From NCBI GenBank assembly GCA_025350695.1, contig JANXXI010000287.1:1-64000 (forward strand): a stretch of DNA of 64,000 nt, in the 5' to 3' direction. Below the pieces are notes generated by a model that worked only from the letters and a program-made list of their open reading frames with translations, was not told the DNA's origin and made no database searches. The DNA comes from Acidobacteriota bacterium (GTDB taxonomy: Bacteria > Acidobacteriota > Terriglobia > Bryobacterales > Bryobacteraceae). The position numbers and the translations under genes were made by a program. Positions 54,768 through 64,000 of the stretch are shown piece by piece (position 1 is the stretch's first letter; each line of letters begins with the position of its first letter).

Positions 54768-55519
54768 GCGGGGATTTTCGCGGCGGCCTTTTCCTGTTCG
54801 AGATAAAGACGGGCCAGTTCAATGTCCGTTGGTTTGGTGATCTTGATGTTCCGGTCGGAACCGGCGACAACGTGGACTTCGACCTTGTCCAGACGCTCCA
54901 CTAGGCTGGCTTCGTCGGTGCCGGCAAAGCTGTCATCGCCTGCTTTCGAGTATGCTTCTTTGAGCAAAGCGAAGCGGAAAACTTGCGGGGTTTGGGCCAG
55001 CACAAGCTTGTCGCGCGGAATGGTGGCGCGGATGATGTGGCGATGGACCTGCTTCACTGTGTCGACCGGAACGATACCCAAAATGGCGGCTCCACATTCG
55101 GCGGCTTCGCGGATCACTGCATCGATTTGTTCCAGATCGACGAAGGGGCGGACCGCGTCATGAACCGCGACGAGGTCGGTCGCGGGATCGATGATCTCGA
55201 GAGCGTTCTCCACCGATTGCTGGCGGGAATCACCGCCGATGACCAGCCGCACGGGTTTGGGCAAGGCGGCTTTGTCGACCAATTCCTGGACATAAGCGAT
55301 GTCATCGCCTCGGAGGGAGACGACGATTTCGTTCACAAGTGCGGATCGGGAAAACTTGCGGATGGTGTGAAGCAACACGGGTTCGCCATCAAGCAGCAGG
55401 AACTGCTTGCGGCCAGAGGCATTCTTTTCCGGTTGACTTTTGGTCATGCGGGTTCCCAAACCCGCGGCTGGTAGGATTACGGCGACTTTCATTCGCTTTT
55501 GGACGCTCAGTAGATCCAT
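54764..55519 (-). CDS. ispD: 2-C-methyl-D-erythritol 4-phosphate cytidylyltransferase
   Basis: A 251-residue enzyme joining CTP and MEP. Signatures are LPAAGLGTRM, KQFLLLDGEPVL, VAVHDAVRPFV and TPQVFRFALL. I chose the ATG at 55519 because AAGGGA lies 6 nt upstream; the ATG nine codons later starts at the fold itself and is an alternative, and longer reading is unsupported. It is co-translated with ispF. Confidence 0.95.
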   Translation of the reverse strand: MDLLSVQKRMKVAVILPAAGLGTRMTKSQPEKNASGRKQFLLLDGEPVLLHTIRKFSRSALVNEIVVSLRGDDIAYVQELVDKAALPKPVRLVIGGDSRQQSVENALEIIDPATDLVAVHDAVRPFVDLEQIDAVIREAAECGAAILGIVPVDTVKQVHRHIIRATIPRDKLVLAQTPQVFRFALLKEAYSKAGDDSFAGTDEASLVERLDKVEVHVVAGSDRNIKITKPTDIELARLYLEQEKAAAKIPA

Positions 55520-55579
55520 TGTACATCCCTTGTGATGAGTTCGATGATGTTCGTTGGTATAAACTGTTGACAGCAACCA

Positions 55580-58500
55580 ATGCAACTTCCCTTTGTTACC
55601 CTATTTCTGTTTGGCATGGCCGGGTTCGCGGCGAGCCCGGCGCTCGATTACGGCAGGGATGTGCGCCCCATTCTCGCGGAGAATTGCTTTCATTGCCATG
55701 GTCAGGATGCATCGAAGCGTTTGGCGGACCTGCGTCTGGATACTTTTGCCGGAGCAACGGCTGATCGCAAAGGACACGCGGCGCTGGCGCCGGGCAAGCC
55801 GGACGCGAGCGCTTTGTATCAGCGGATTACATCGGACGAAAAGGCCCGGCGCATGCCGCCTGTTTCCTCAAATCGAACTTTGACCGGTGAGCAGGTCGCT
55901 ATCTTGAAACGTTGGATAGCGGAAGGTGGGACTTACTCAAAGCATTGGGCCTTCACTCCTCCGGTGCGTCCTGACACGCCAATAACAGCTAACAAGAGCT
56001 GGCCTAAGCAACCTCTGGACGCATTTGTGCTTCATCGGCTTGAAGCCGAGGGCCTGCGACCGAGCGCGGAAGCGGCTCCAGGCGCCTGGCTGCGGCGCGT
56101 CTCGCTGGACCTGACCGGGCTGCCTCCTACGCCGGAGGAAATTGAAGCTTTCGTGAAGAGTGTGAGGAGCACGGGGGAAGCTGCCTACAAGTCCGCGGTG
56201 GCGCGGTTGCTGGATTCACCGCGCTTCGGCGAGCGCATGGCGATGGACTGGCTGGACGTGGCGCGTTACGCCGATACGCATGGGTTCAACAATGACTCGG
56301 CGCGATCCATGTGGCGTTGGCGAGATTGGGTGATCCAGAGTTTCAATGCCAACCTACCTTATGACAAGTTCATCACCGAGCAGTTAGCCGGAGACCTACT
56401 TCCCAATGCCACCCTGGACCAACGCATCGCGACTGGATTCGGCCGCAATCACGTGATCAATTCCGAGGGTGGAATTATTGAAGAGGAATACCGGGTTGAG
56501 TATGTGTCGGATCGCGTGCGGACGTTGGGCATGGCGTGGTTGGGGATCACGCTTGAATGCGCGCGTTGTCACGATCATAAGTACGACCCGATTTCGCAGC
56601 GTGACCATTACCGCTTTTATGCTTTCTTCAATAACGTTTCTGAATTAGGTGAGGACGGGCGTGTGGCCAATGCGGCGCCGATGATTGCGGCTCCTACCGC
56701 GGAGCAGCAGAGGCGAATGAAGGAGTTGGAAGCGGCCATATCTACCGCGGGGCATAGAGATGTCAAATGGGTTGACAATGCAACGGGAGGAAAGGCTCAC
56801 GATTCGGCGGTTCTCGGAATTCACTGTGATACCGCGGAAGAAGGCGTGAAACTTTCCGAAGGTATCGTAGGCGCGGGTTGCCAGCTTGATGGCGCGTCCG
56901 CCAAACCAATGACGAAGTCGATGCCTGTATCGAAACGAGACGGCATGACTTTTAGCATTTGGGTGAAACCGGCGCAAGAGGACACTGATGTTCCACTGCT
57001 TTCGGCGATGGATTACGCTCGCAACCCTGCATCGGTCACCTACGGCGCTGGGATTGAGTTGCGCTTGGTTGGCGGTGAGCTTGAGTTTCGTTTTGCGCAG
57101 CGCTTTCCTGCTTACTCCATGAGGGTGCGGTCTGAAGGAGCGAAGGTCGAAGCCGGCAAGTGGCGCCAACTCACGTTGGTTTATTCAGGTATCCAAGATA
57201 AGTCATCCATGCGTGCTGAAGCTGCCTGGGTGCGCACGTTTGTCGACGGACAGGAAATAGAAACCCGAGTCTTGAATGATGGACTTGGAGTGCCGGACGA
57301 AAAATCGAAGCCCACACCAACGAAATTTCGAATCGGGTGGGACACCGGTGGGGCGCACTTTACGGGCCAATTTGACGAGATAGGGACCTGGACGCGCGCA
57401 CTTACTCCAGACGAAATTTCCGGTGAATTTGAGAGCGCGGCCAAGTTTTATTTGCGGCCTGATCCGAGAATTACTAAGTTGCGCGGCGACTTACTGGCGC
57501 TGAAGCGCAGTTTTCCAACCGTGATGGTAATGGATGAATTAGCAACGCCGCGTCAAACACATATTTTGATGCGTGGCGGCTACAATGCTCCTGGAGAAAA
57601 AGTGGAGCCGGGCGTGCCGGAAGACTTGCTGGGGGCATGGCCGGTGGGTGCTCCAAAGAACAGGCTGGGACTTGCCCAGTGGCTGACGAAGCCCGATCAT
57701 CCACTCACTTCCCGTGTGGTGGTGAATCGCTTTTGGCAGCAGTTGTTTGGGCAGGGGCTGGTGAAGACTAGTGAGAATTTCGGGGTCCAAGGGGAATCTC
57801 CGAGTCATCCGGAGTTACTTGACTATCTAGCGCGTGACTTTGTCGATTCCGGTTGGGACGTGAAACGCCTGGTTAGTCAAATAGTCCTTTCGGCGACTTA
57901 CAGGCAGAGTTCAGCGACTACGCCCGAGTTGACGGCGCGCGACCCTGAGAATCGGCTGCTTGCCCGGGGGCCTCGGTTCCGGCTACCTGCTGAAGTGCTG
58001 CGGGACCAGGCCTTGCAACTTGCTGGATTGCTGAAACATGAAATTGGCGGACCTAGCGTGCATCCATATCAACCGGCCGAACTTTACAAGGGTATTGTTG
58101 TGGCGGCTGATTACCCGGGGACGAACTGGATTGAGAGTAAGGGCGACGACCTGTACCGTCGCAGCCTTTATACGTTTTGGAAGCGGACGGCGCCGCATCC
58201 AACGATGACGGTGTTTGATGCACCGGATCGCGAGTTTTGCATCGTCCGGCGCTCCTCTACCAATACGCCGCTACAAGCGTTGACGCTACTGAACGATCCG
58301 ATCTTCGTGGAAGCATCGCGCAAGTTGGCGGAGCGGGCCATCCTCCAAGGCGGCAAGAGTGCGGAGGCGCGGATTGAATATGCCTTCCGGCTGGCCACTG
58401 GGCGCGAGGCGGATGCGCAGGAAATGAAAATCCTGACGGAGACGTTGCGGAAAATGCTGACTGCTTACGCGGCCGATGCAGCAGGCGCGAACGCGTTGCT

Positions 58501-58612
58501 CAAAGTTGGCGCATCTACTAGCAACTCTGCGATCCCAGCGCATGAGTTGGCAGCTTACACGGCGGTGACCAGCATGATTCTGAACTTAGATGAAGTAATC
58601 ACCAAAGGGTAA
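55580..58612 (+). CDS. Planctomycete-type cytochrome/DUF1549/DUF1553 protein with LamG insert
   Basis: A 1010-residue exported protein. After a leader (to GFAAS) comes the PSCyt1 cytochrome-like domain with CFHCH (36-40). DUF1549 follows ([31 protein letters not shown]), then a concanavalin/LamG-like insert about residues 400-610 ([36 protein letters not shown]). DUF1553 closes it ([33 protein letters not shown]). Family function is unproven; heme or metal binding by both CxxCH motifs is likely. The DUF1501 partner starts 6 nt later. Confidence 0.9.
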   Translation: MQLPFVTLFLFGMAGFAASPALDYGRDVRPILAENCFHCHGQDASKRLADLRLDTFAGATADRKGHAALAPGKPDASALYQRITSDEKARRMPPVSSNRTLTGEQVAILKRWIAEGGTYSKHWAFTPPVRPDTPITANKSWPKQPLDAFVLHRLEAEGLRPSAEAAPGAWLRRVSLDLTGLPPTPEEIEAFVKSVRSTGEAAYKSAVARLLDSPRFGERMAMDWLDVARYADTHGFNNDSARSMWRWRDWVIQSFNANLPYDKFITEQLAGDLLPNATLDQRIATGFGRNHVINSEGGIIEEEYRVEYVSDRVRTLGMAWLGITLECARCHDHKYDPISQRDHYRFYAFFNNVSELGEDGRVANAAPMIAAPTAEQQRRMKELEAAISTAGHRDVKWVDNATGGKAHDSAVLGIHCDTAEEGVKLSEGIVGAGCQLDGASAKPMTKSMPVSKRDGMTFSIWVKPAQEDTDVPLLSAMDYARNPASVTYGAGIELRLVGGELEFRFAQRFPAYSMRVRSEGAKVEAGKWRQLTLVYSGIQDKSSMRAEAAWVRTFVDGQEIETRVLNDGLGVPDEKSKPTPTKFRIGWDTGGAHFTGQFDEIGTWTRALTPDEISGEFESAAKFYLRPDPRITKLRGDLLALKRSFPTVMVMDELATPRQTHILMRGGYNAPGEKVEPGVPEDLLGAWPVGAPKNRLGLAQWLTKPDHPLTSRVVVNRFWQQLFGQGLVKTSENFGVQGESPSHPELLDYLARDFVDSGWDVKRLVSQIVLSATYRQSSATTPELTARDPENRLLARGPRFRLPAEVLRDQALQLAGLLKHEIGGPSVHPYQPAELYKGIVVAADYPGTNWIESKGDDLYRRSLYTFWKRTAPHPTMTVFDAPDREFCIVRRSSTNTPLQALTLLNDPIFVEASRKLAERAILQGGKSAEARIEYAFRLATGREADAQEMKILTETLRKMLTAYAADAAGANALLKVGASTSNSAIPAHELAAYTAVTSMILNLDEVITKG

Positions 58613-58618
58613 CTACAC

Positions 58619-60031
58619 ATGAACTGCAATAACTACTCACGATTTACTTCCCGCCGAGAACTGCTTATGCGGACGGGCTTTGGGTTGGGCGCGGCGGCGC
58701 TTCAGGCGTTGGGCGCTGAGCGGGCGTTCCCTAACTTCACGCCTCGCGCGAAGCGTGTCATTTTTCTGTTTCAGGCGGGGGGGCCCTCGCACCTCGACTT
58801 ACTCGATTACAAGCCGGAGATGACGAACCGGTTTGATCAAGACATTCCTCCTTCCATCTTCGGAGCGCAACGAATTACGGGAATGGTGGCGCATCAGGAC
58901 CGGTTCCCTATCGTGCCCACGATGTATGGTTTCAAGCAACAAGGCCAGTGCGGCCGTTGGCTGAGTGACCTGCTTCCGCACACTGGTAAAGTTGCCGATG
59001 AGTTGTGTGTGGTCCGGTCGATGAATACCGAGGCGATCAATCATGACCCGGCAATCACGTTTCTTCAAACAGGCAGCCAATTGCCGGGCCGTCCCAGCAT
59101 GGGTTCCTGGATCGACTATGGATTGGGTGCGGCCAACGAGAATTTGCCGGCGTTTGTTGTTTTGAATTCGCTGCCGGGCAACGGTATGGCCGATCAAGGT
59201 CTGCTGTCGCGGTTGTGGGGGGCAGGCTTTTTACCGAGCCGCTATCAAGGTGTTCAATTTCGCTCTGGCGGTGACCCGGTGCTGCATCTTTCCAATCCTC
59301 CTGGGGTGACGCGTGAAATGCGCCGCACGCAGTTGGACGGGCTGGCGGCGCTGAATGAAAAAGCGCATCAGCGGGAAGGCGACCCAGAGATTGAGACGCG
59401 GATCGCGCAGTATGAAATGGCGTTCCGGATGCAGGCGAGCGTGCCGGAATTGGTGGATACATCGAAAGAGCCGGAGCATGTTCATGCGCTGTACGGGCCG
59501 GACTCGCGCAAGCCGGGGAGCTTTGCGGCAAACTGTTTACTGGCGCGACGGCTGGCTGAGCGAGATGTGCGTTTTATTCAGCTTTACCACCGAGGATGGG
59601 ATCATCATGGGGGGCTCACGGACAAGATTCCATCGATGGCGCGCGACGTGGATCAACCGTCGGCGGGGCTCATTGCCGATTTGAAGCAGCGCGGGATGTT
59701 GAAGGAGACTTTGGTGATTTGGGGCGGCGAGTTTGGGCGGACGCCTTACGGGCAGGGTCCGGTGAAGCCGAACAGTTATGGGCGCGATCATCATGGGCGT
59801 GTGTTTTCGTTGTGGATGGCGGGTGGGGGCGTGAAGCCTGGGCATGCTCATGGCAATTCCGACGAGTTTGGTTTCAATGTGGCTGAGGATGGAGTGCATG
59901 TGCATGACTTACAGGCAACGGTTTTGCACTTACTGGGGGTTGATCATCAGAAGCTAACTTACAGGTTCCAAGGGCGGCAGTTCAGGCTGACGGATGTGCA
60001 TGGGCGGGTAGTGAGGGAATTGTTGAGTTAG
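58619..60031 (+). CDS. Tat-exported DUF1501 protein
   Basis: A 470-residue partner of the preceding gene. The leader SRRELLMRTGFGLGAAALQA is twin-arginine type. DUF1501 features include FLFQAGGPSHLDLLDYKPE, FIQLYHRGWDHHGG, VIWGGEFGRTPYGQGP and GRDHHGRVFSLWMAGGGVK, rich in potential metal ligands. It is longer than and clearly diverged from the DUF1501 protein at 9830. Confidence 0.92.
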   Translation: MNCNNYSRFTSRRELLMRTGFGLGAAALQALGAERAFPNFTPRAKRVIFLFQAGGPSHLDLLDYKPEMTNRFDQDIPPSIFGAQRITGMVAHQDRFPIVPTMYGFKQQGQCGRWLSDLLPHTGKVADELCVVRSMNTEAINHDPAITFLQTGSQLPGRPSMGSWIDYGLGAANENLPAFVVLNSLPGNGMADQGLLSRLWGAGFLPSRYQGVQFRSGGDPVLHLSNPPGVTREMRRTQLDGLAALNEKAHQREGDPEIETRIAQYEMAFRMQASVPELVDTSKEPEHVHALYGPDSRKPGSFAANCLLARRLAERDVRFIQLYHRGWDHHGGLTDKIPSMARDVDQPSAGLIADLKQRGMLKETLVIWGGEFGRTPYGQGPVKPNSYGRDHHGRVFSLWMAGGGVKPGHAHGNSDEFGFNVAEDGVHVHDLQATVLHLLGVDHQKLTYRFQGRQFRLTDVHGRVVRELLS

Positions 60032-60130
60032 CTTCTAAGGAACGCACAAACGGAGTTGCGACGGCTAGGCTTCGTGTTTATTTACCTGCAACCAGAAAGA
60101 CTTCGCAGACTGGCTCGGAAAGCCTCGCAC

Positions 60131-60223
60131 GGCGCGACTTTGGAGGCGCGCGAATCCCCCTATTTCGTAGGGGGCTAGTATGAAAATGTGCAAACTCCAG
60201 AGGCGCGACTTTGGAGTCGCGCG
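60131..60223. repeat. Two REP-like hairpins flanking a stem-loop
   Basis: GGCGCGACTTTGGAGGCGCGCG (60131-60152) and its near-copy with AGTCGCGCG (60202-60223) are 22-nt imperfect palindromes in the same orientation. Between them CCCCCTA (60156-60162) and TAGGGGG (60168-60174) form a perfect 7-bp stem with a TTTCG loop. The cluster lies between the DUF1501 gene and the end of the PIN-TRAM gene and may help end both transcripts. Confidence 0.7.
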
Positions 60224-60252
60224 CCGACGGAGCGTTTGCCCAACCGGGAGAG

Positions 60253-61305
60253 CTAGCCTGCTGCGGCCTGTTCGCGCATTTTTTCCATGGGGGGCTTTTC
60301 CATGACGGAGTGAACCCGGTCGTCGAACTTACCGAATATCATTTTGCCGGCGGTGGTCTGCAGCACACTGGTGACGGAGATCTCGATGGTTTTTGAGATT
60401 AGCCGGCGGGCGTTGTCCACCACAACCATGGTTCCGTCATCGAGGTAAGCAACACCTTGATTGTGTTCTTTACCTTCCTTCAGAATGAAAACGCGCATGA
60501 ACTCGCCGGGCAGGACAACAGGCTTCAATGCGTTTGCCAGTTCATTGATGTTTAAGACCACGACGCCGTGCAGTTGGGCAACCTTGTTTAAGTTGAAGTC
60601 ATTGGTAACGATCTTCGAGCCTAAAAGCTTCGCCAACTCGATCAGCTTTAGATCCACTTCCTTCACGTGAGGAAAGTCCTGCTCGACGATCTCCACGCGG
60701 AAATGCGGCATTTTTTGAATTTGCTGGAGGATGTCGAGGCCACGGCGGCCGCGATTGCGTTTGAGCGAATCAGCGGAATCGGCGACGGTTTGCAGCTCCT
60801 TGAGGACGAACTGAGGAAGGATAAGCGTTCCTTCGAGAAAGGAAGTTTCGGCGATGTCAGCGATACGACCGTCGATAATAACGCTGGTATCGAGGATCTT
60901 AGCGGCGCCCATGGAGATTCCCGCCACGGGTTCCTTAAAAGCGATTCCGTTTAGTTGGCCTCCCTTAGCCGAACCGACTACAATCCCCATATAGCCGAGG
61001 CCGAGAAGTAAAACTATCTCAAGAAATCCGGCTGTGTCCGGGCTGGAAGGCATGGCCTGATATAGGATCCTTCCGGAAAAGAAGGCGGCAATGATACCGA
61101 GCAAACCTCCAAGAGCAGCACCGAAAGCGCGTGTCGGACTGACCGAAAGTGTACGCCTTTCAAGGAAGATCATCATCAACCCAAGGCCGGCGCCAACAAG
61201 AGCGGCAAATAGAGGAGTGAGTTGGAACGGCCGTAAGTAGGCAGATGCGGACGCTAGTAGTACTAGAAATAATATTCGTAGCAGTATGAGATCAACGAAT
61301 GACAT
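60253..61305 (-). CDS. Membrane PIN-TRAM domain protein, YacL-like
   Basis: A 350-residue protein with four transmembrane helices in residues 1-115. A PIN nuclease-like domain follows (KILDTSVIIDGRI, IVTNDFNLNKVA with the conserved Asp residues), then a TRAM domain (EGKEHNQGVAYLDDGTMVVV). YacL-like proteins are widespread; RNA binding or cleavage is suspected but not proven. It is the last gene in a minus-strand run behind motAB (31 nt gap). Confidence 0.92.
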   Translation of the reverse strand: MSFVDLILLRILFLVLLASASAYLRPFQLTPLFAALVGAGLGLMMIFLERRTLSVSPTRAFGAALGGLLGIIAAFFSGRILYQAMPSSPDTAGFLEIVLLLGLGYMGIVVGSAKGGQLNGIAFKEPVAGISMGAAKILDTSVIIDGRIADIAETSFLEGTLILPQFVLKELQTVADSADSLKRNRGRRGLDILQQIQKMPHFRVEIVEQDFPHVKEVDLKLIELAKLLGSKIVTNDFNLNKVAQLHGVVVLNINELANALKPVVLPGEFMRVFILKEGKEHNQGVAYLDDGTMVVVDNARRLISKTIEISVTSVLQTTAGKMIFGKFDDRVHSVMEKPPMEKMREQAAAG

Positions 61306-61336
61306 ATTATGCGCGGAATTCCGTTGGGTAAGTATA

Positions 61337-62131
61337 TCACTTTGTTGATCTTTCCGCAGAGGGTTGATCTAGTACTCCCTGGGCGGACAGAATTACTATA
61401 TCTACCCGGCGGTTTCTTGATCGCCCCTCTTCGGTTTCGTTCGGTGCGATTGCGACTGTATCGGCGTAGCCGCCGATGGCCATACGGGATTCCGGGAGTT
61501 CGAATTCGTGGGTCAAAAGATCCATCATTGATATGGCGCGGGCAGCAGAAAGCTCCCAGTTACTATGGAAACGGGAAGTGCGGATGGGACGCGAATCGGT
61601 GTGGCCCTCAAGCCGGATCGGATTCGGCAGCTTGTTCACAATTTGGGCCACTTTGCCAACACTTTGATAGGAACTTAGAGCAACCATGTCGTCGCCCGAA
61701 GGGAAGAAGGCGGCCTGTTGCATGGTGACTACCACGCCGCGACCGGTCATGTGGACTTCCATCGAGCCAGCGTCAATCTCCGCCCGCAGTTCCTGCTTCA
61801 AACGTTGCATTGCTGGAATGAGCTCAACAATTTCGGGTGGGGGAGTTGGCGTGGTATCGGGTTTGGTGCCGCCAGGGCCTTTCATCATGGCATTTCCCTT
61901 GCCTGTGTCATCAGCCACGCCACCCAAGATGCCCTGCATAGTGGCGGTAAAGCGGCTTTCTTCCATGGCGCTTTTTATAGACTCGGACATTTGCTTCTGC
62001 TTGCCTTTGTCGGTCTGGGAACTGGCAAACATCACCACGAAAAAGGCAAACAGTAACGTAATGAAATCGGCATAGGAGACGAGCCAGCGTTCATGGTTTT
62101 CGTGTTCGTGCACTTTCTTTTTTCGCGCCAT
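61337..62131 (-). CDS. motB: Flagellar motor stator protein MotB
   Basis: A 264-residue protein. The single transmembrane helix WLVSYADFITLLFAFFVVMF carries the proton-binding Asp22. A plug/linker region is followed by an OmpA-like peptidoglycan-binding domain (LEGHTDSRPI; NWELSAARA; RSRNRRVDIVI). It anchors the stator to the cell wall. It begins 2 nt after motA. Confidence 0.95.
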   Translation of the reverse strand: MARKKKVHEHENHERWLVSYADFITLLFAFFVVMFASSQTDKGKQKQMSESIKSAMEESRFTATMQGILGGVADDTGKGNAMMKGPGGTKPDTTPTPPPEIVELIPAMQRLKQELRAEIDAGSMEVHMTGRGVVVTMQQAAFFPSGDDMVALSSYQSVGKVAQIVNKLPNPIRLEGHTDSRPIRTSRFHSNWELSAARAISMMDLLTHEFELPESRMAIGGYADTVAIAPNETEEGRSRNRRVDIVILSAQGVLDQPSAERSTK

Positions 62132-62133
62132 CT

Positions 62134-62928
62134 CTAAGTTCCTTTGGCCGCTGCTTTGGCCGGGTCGTGATCTGTGAGGTAAGCTTCGAGCTTCACCTTG
62201 ATGAGCTTTGGATTCAATCCCTCAACCATGGCGCTGACGCCTTCAAGAATCAGTTCCTTGCGCTGAACTTCACCCTGAATGCGACTCTTTATTTTGTTGG
62301 CGGCTGGGAGAAACAGGATATTTGAAAAAGCAACGCCATAGACAGTGGCGACAAAGGCAACGGCAATTCCGTGGCCCACTTCGTCAATATTGGCCAGGTT
62401 CTTCATAACCTGGATTAAGCCCATGACGGCGCCAATGATGCCGATGGTTGGGGCATAGCCTCCGGCGCTTTCCCAAACCTTAGCTTCCTGGCCGGCGTGA
62501 TGCTCATCCTGATCGATTTGCAACTCAAGCATGCGGCGTAGCTCTTGGAGATCGGTTCCGTCAACAGCAAGTCCAAGGGCCTTTTTCAGAAATGGCTCTG
62601 AGGTGGAGTTCATATCCTCCTCTAAAGAGACGATGCCCTGCTTGCGCGCTTTGGCGGCCATTTCGACGATCAGATCCACGATTTGATGCATGTCCTGCGA
62701 ATTGTCGATGAAGACGTGCACGAAGCGCTTCATGCCGCCAATTACAACGGGCAGAGGGAAATTGATCATGACCGCGCCAAAGGTGCCGCAAATGACAATG
62801 ATTGCGGCGGTGTGCTGCAGAATGTCGCGAACAGAGCCACCCTCAAGCAACAGCCCACCGATGATTCCGCCGCCGGCTAAGATCAGGCCGGCAATGGTAG
62901 ACAGATCAGGACGAGAACCCGATGCCAT
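62134..62928 (-). CDS. motA: Flagellar motor stator protein MotA
   Basis: A 264-residue, four-helix membrane protein forming the ion channel with MotB. Visible landmarks are LILAGGGIIGGLLLEGG, the cytoplasmic loop with charged residues that meets FliG, and APTIGIIGAVMGLIQVM and the VAFVATVYGVAFSNI helix with conserved prolines nearby. It overlaps flbD by 23 nt. Confidence 0.95.
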   Translation of the reverse strand: MASGSRPDLSTIAGLILAGGGIIGGLLLEGGSVRDILQHTAAIIVICGTFGAVMINFPLPVVIGGMKRFVHVFIDNSQDMHQIVDLIVEMAAKARKQGIVSLEEDMNSTSEPFLKKALGLAVDGTDLQELRRMLELQIDQDEHHAGQEAKVWESAGGYAPTIGIIGAVMGLIQVMKNLANIDEVGHGIAVAFVATVYGVAFSNILFLPAANKIKSRIQGEVQRKELILEGVSAMVEGLNPKLIKVKLEAYLTDHDPAKAAAKGT

Positions 62929-63184
62929 CGTGTTCTCCTTTTTTGGATGCTTCGCCTTTTGATTCTGTTGGATCCGACAAGGTGATTGGAGCGGCCTCGG
63001 TTTTCAGTAATACCAAGCGGCGCCACGCAAGCACGCGGCGAATGATTTCATCGGCGTCTTCCTGTACGCGAATTTTTTGCCCACTGGTAAGGCAGATCAC
63101 GGTATCGGGAGTCACCTCCATGTGCTCAATGAGATCGGAATTCAGAACAATCGCGGTCTTGTTCAGACGAGTGAGGGTAATCAT
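62906..63184 (-). CDS. flbD: FlbD family flagellar protein
   Basis: A 92-residue protein whose first 60 residues (MITLTRLNKTAIVLNSDLIE; TPDTVICLTSGQKIRVQED) define the small FlbD family encoded next to motA in many flagellar operons. The tail is charged and variable. The precise role is unclear. It is the first gene of the flbD-motA-motB run. Confidence 0.9.
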   Translation of the reverse strand: MITLTRLNKTAIVLNSDLIEHMEVTPDTVICLTSGQKIRVQEDADEIIRRVLAWRRLVLLKTEAAPITLSDPTESKGEASKKGEHDGIGFSS

Positions 63185-63242
63185 GGTTTGCTGGTATAGA
63201 GGGCTTATCGGTGGAAAGGGGGGAAATAGGAGGGGGAGTTAG

Positions 63243-63674
63243 TTAGCGGAGTGATTTCAATAGTTCGCGCAGGTCGGCGGCAATGGAACGAATTGTCTCG
63301 CGATCCATCGGATCTTCGGTGGGGAATAACTGAGCCTGGGCCTTTTGCTCACGGCGGGGCTTCTCCTGCTTTTTGTCAACAGCAGCGGATAGGGGCTTAC
63401 CCTTGGTTGAAAGAAAGTTACGGGCGCCTTCGATGGTGAAGCGCTTCTCATAAAGAAGGCGCTTGATTTCAAGTACTAGCTCCACGTCCTTGCGGCGGTA
63501 CAGCCGATGGTTAGTACCGGACTTCTTAGGACCGAGCGAAGGAAACTCTGATTCCCAGTAACGCAGGACATAGGGCTTCACGCCCGCGATTCGGCTGACA
63601 TCGCCAATGCGGAAGTAGAGTTTGTCAGGAATTTCCTGCGAAGCTAGTTCTGTCTGAACGGCCGGACCCGGCAT
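63243..63674 (-). CDS. MerR-family transcriptional regulator
   Basis: A 143-residue regulator with an N-terminal winged helix (YFRIGDVSRIAGVKPYVLRY, then WESEFPSLGPKKSGTNHRLY). The C-terminal part (QEKPRREQKAQAQLF) is short and polar, without an evident ligand or metal-binding domain. I chose ATG 63674; a GTG five codons earlier is possible. It is 58 nt upstream of flbD on the same strand and divergent from rlmB. Targets are unknown. Confidence 0.85.
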   Translation of the reverse strand: MPGPAVQTELASQEIPDKLYFRIGDVSRIAGVKPYVLRYWESEFPSLGPKKSGTNHRLYRRKDVELVLEIKRLLYEKRFTIEGARNFLSTKGKPLSAAVDKKQEKPRREQKAQAQLFPTEDPMDRETIRSIAADLRELLKSLR

Positions 63675-63770
63675 TTTCTTTATCGTCACCCTAGGCAAGT
63701 AAACGGCTTTACCATTATGCCGCCCCAAACGTCTCCGCACAACTGGCAAACTAGAATGTAAGGAACTGTC

Positions 63771-64000
63771 TTGCCAAATCTATCGGGGATTCACCCCATT
63801 CTTGAAGCCCTGAAGGCCGGAACCGCTATTGAACGGGTAATGGTGGCGAAGGGCGCGGGCGGACCTAGGGTCCAGGAAATCATCGAATTATGCCGGGTAA
63901 AGCGAATTCCGCTCCGTTTTGAGCCGCGGCCGACGCTGGACCGGAGCTGCCAATCGACGGCGCATCAGGGCGTGGTGGCTGTGACCGGGGCGTCGCACTA
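63771..64000 (+). CDS. rlmB: 23S rRNA 2'-O-ribose methyltransferase, 5' part cut by window edge
   Basis: Only the first 76 codons are in the window. They encode the substrate-binding domain of SpoU/TrmH-type methyltransferases: GIHPILEALKAGTAIERVMV, a central IIELCRVKRIPLRF and THE closing HQGVVAV of the RlmB/TrmH group. The start is a TTG preceded by AGGA at a good distance; the only upstream ATG is followed at once by a stop. RlmB modifies G2251 of 23S rRNA; another SpoU member cannot be excluded from this part. Confidence 0.85.
   Translation, partial: MPNLSGIHPILEALKAGTAIERVMVAKGAGGPRVQEIIELCRVKRIPLRFEPRPTLDRSCQSTAHQGVVAVTGASH

Overview
The window looks like a chromosomal segment of a soil acidobacterium of the Bryobacterales/Solibacter type. 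This is inferred from gene content: two DUF1549/DUF1553 plus DUF1501 pairs, an Oar-like TonB-dependent receptor, a TIGR03435 protein, several Tat-exported Gfo/Idh, ThuA and DUF1080 proteins, and many small palindromic repeats. No rRNA, CRISPR array, prophage or intact insertion sequence was recognised. Coding is dense on both strands and most genes are intact.

Layout. 1-5.4 kb: glutamate synthase large subunit (cut by the window edge), a divergent LysR regulator, and a broken polysaccharide pyruvyl transferase gene. 5.4-11.1 kb: a leucine-rich-repeat protein and the first DUF1549/1553-DUF1501 pair. 11.9-14.0 kb: a radical SAM protein resembling tetraether lipid synthase (Tes), closed by a strong terminator. 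14.06-20.7 kb: a cytochrome c maturation operon on the minus strand (ccmE-F-H, two accessory genes, ccmA-B-C-D). CcmE is of the CxxxY type and ccmD is only 49 codons. 20.8-24.7 kb: a SEC-C protein, a region of gene fragments, then rpsO-pnp. 24.9-27.5 kb: a two-component system and a fatty acid desaturase. 27.6-28.3 kb: a toxin-antitoxin pair with a clear operator. 28.3-33.7 kb: a TPR protein, purMN, dodecin, an MFS transporter and a divergent RecA paralogue. 33.7-41.5 kb: a serine hydrolase, a TIGR03435 fusion, a large Oar-like receptor and a lone OLD-family ATPase/nuclease. 42-50 kb: DUF1080, a Gfo/Idh oxidoreductase, an EEP hydrolase, and a minus-strand operon of a siderophore-type receptor, ThuA and a beta-propeller behind a strong promoter with an adjacent metal-regulator-like palindrome. 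50-55.5 kb: an M28 peptidase, a cytochrome P450 paired with a cytochrome c/copper monooxygenase, and ispDF. 55.6-60 kb: the second DUF1549/1553-DUF1501 pair. 60.1-64 kb: repeat hairpins, a PIN-TRAM membrane protein, motB-motA-flbD, a MerR regulator, and the start of rlmB.

How it fits together: the window mixes housekeeping (nitrogen assimilation, purines, isoprenoids, ribosome/RNA decay, c-type cytochrome assembly, flagellar stator) with the exported degradative and TonB-linked uptake functions usual in oligotrophic soil acidobacteria. The most notable items are the Tes-like lipid enzyme, the peptidylglycine-monooxygenase-like copper protein with both copper sites conserved, the RecA paralogue with a remodelled DNA-binding loop, the stand-alone OLD protein, and a tandem palindromic repeat translated inside a gene of the ccm operon.
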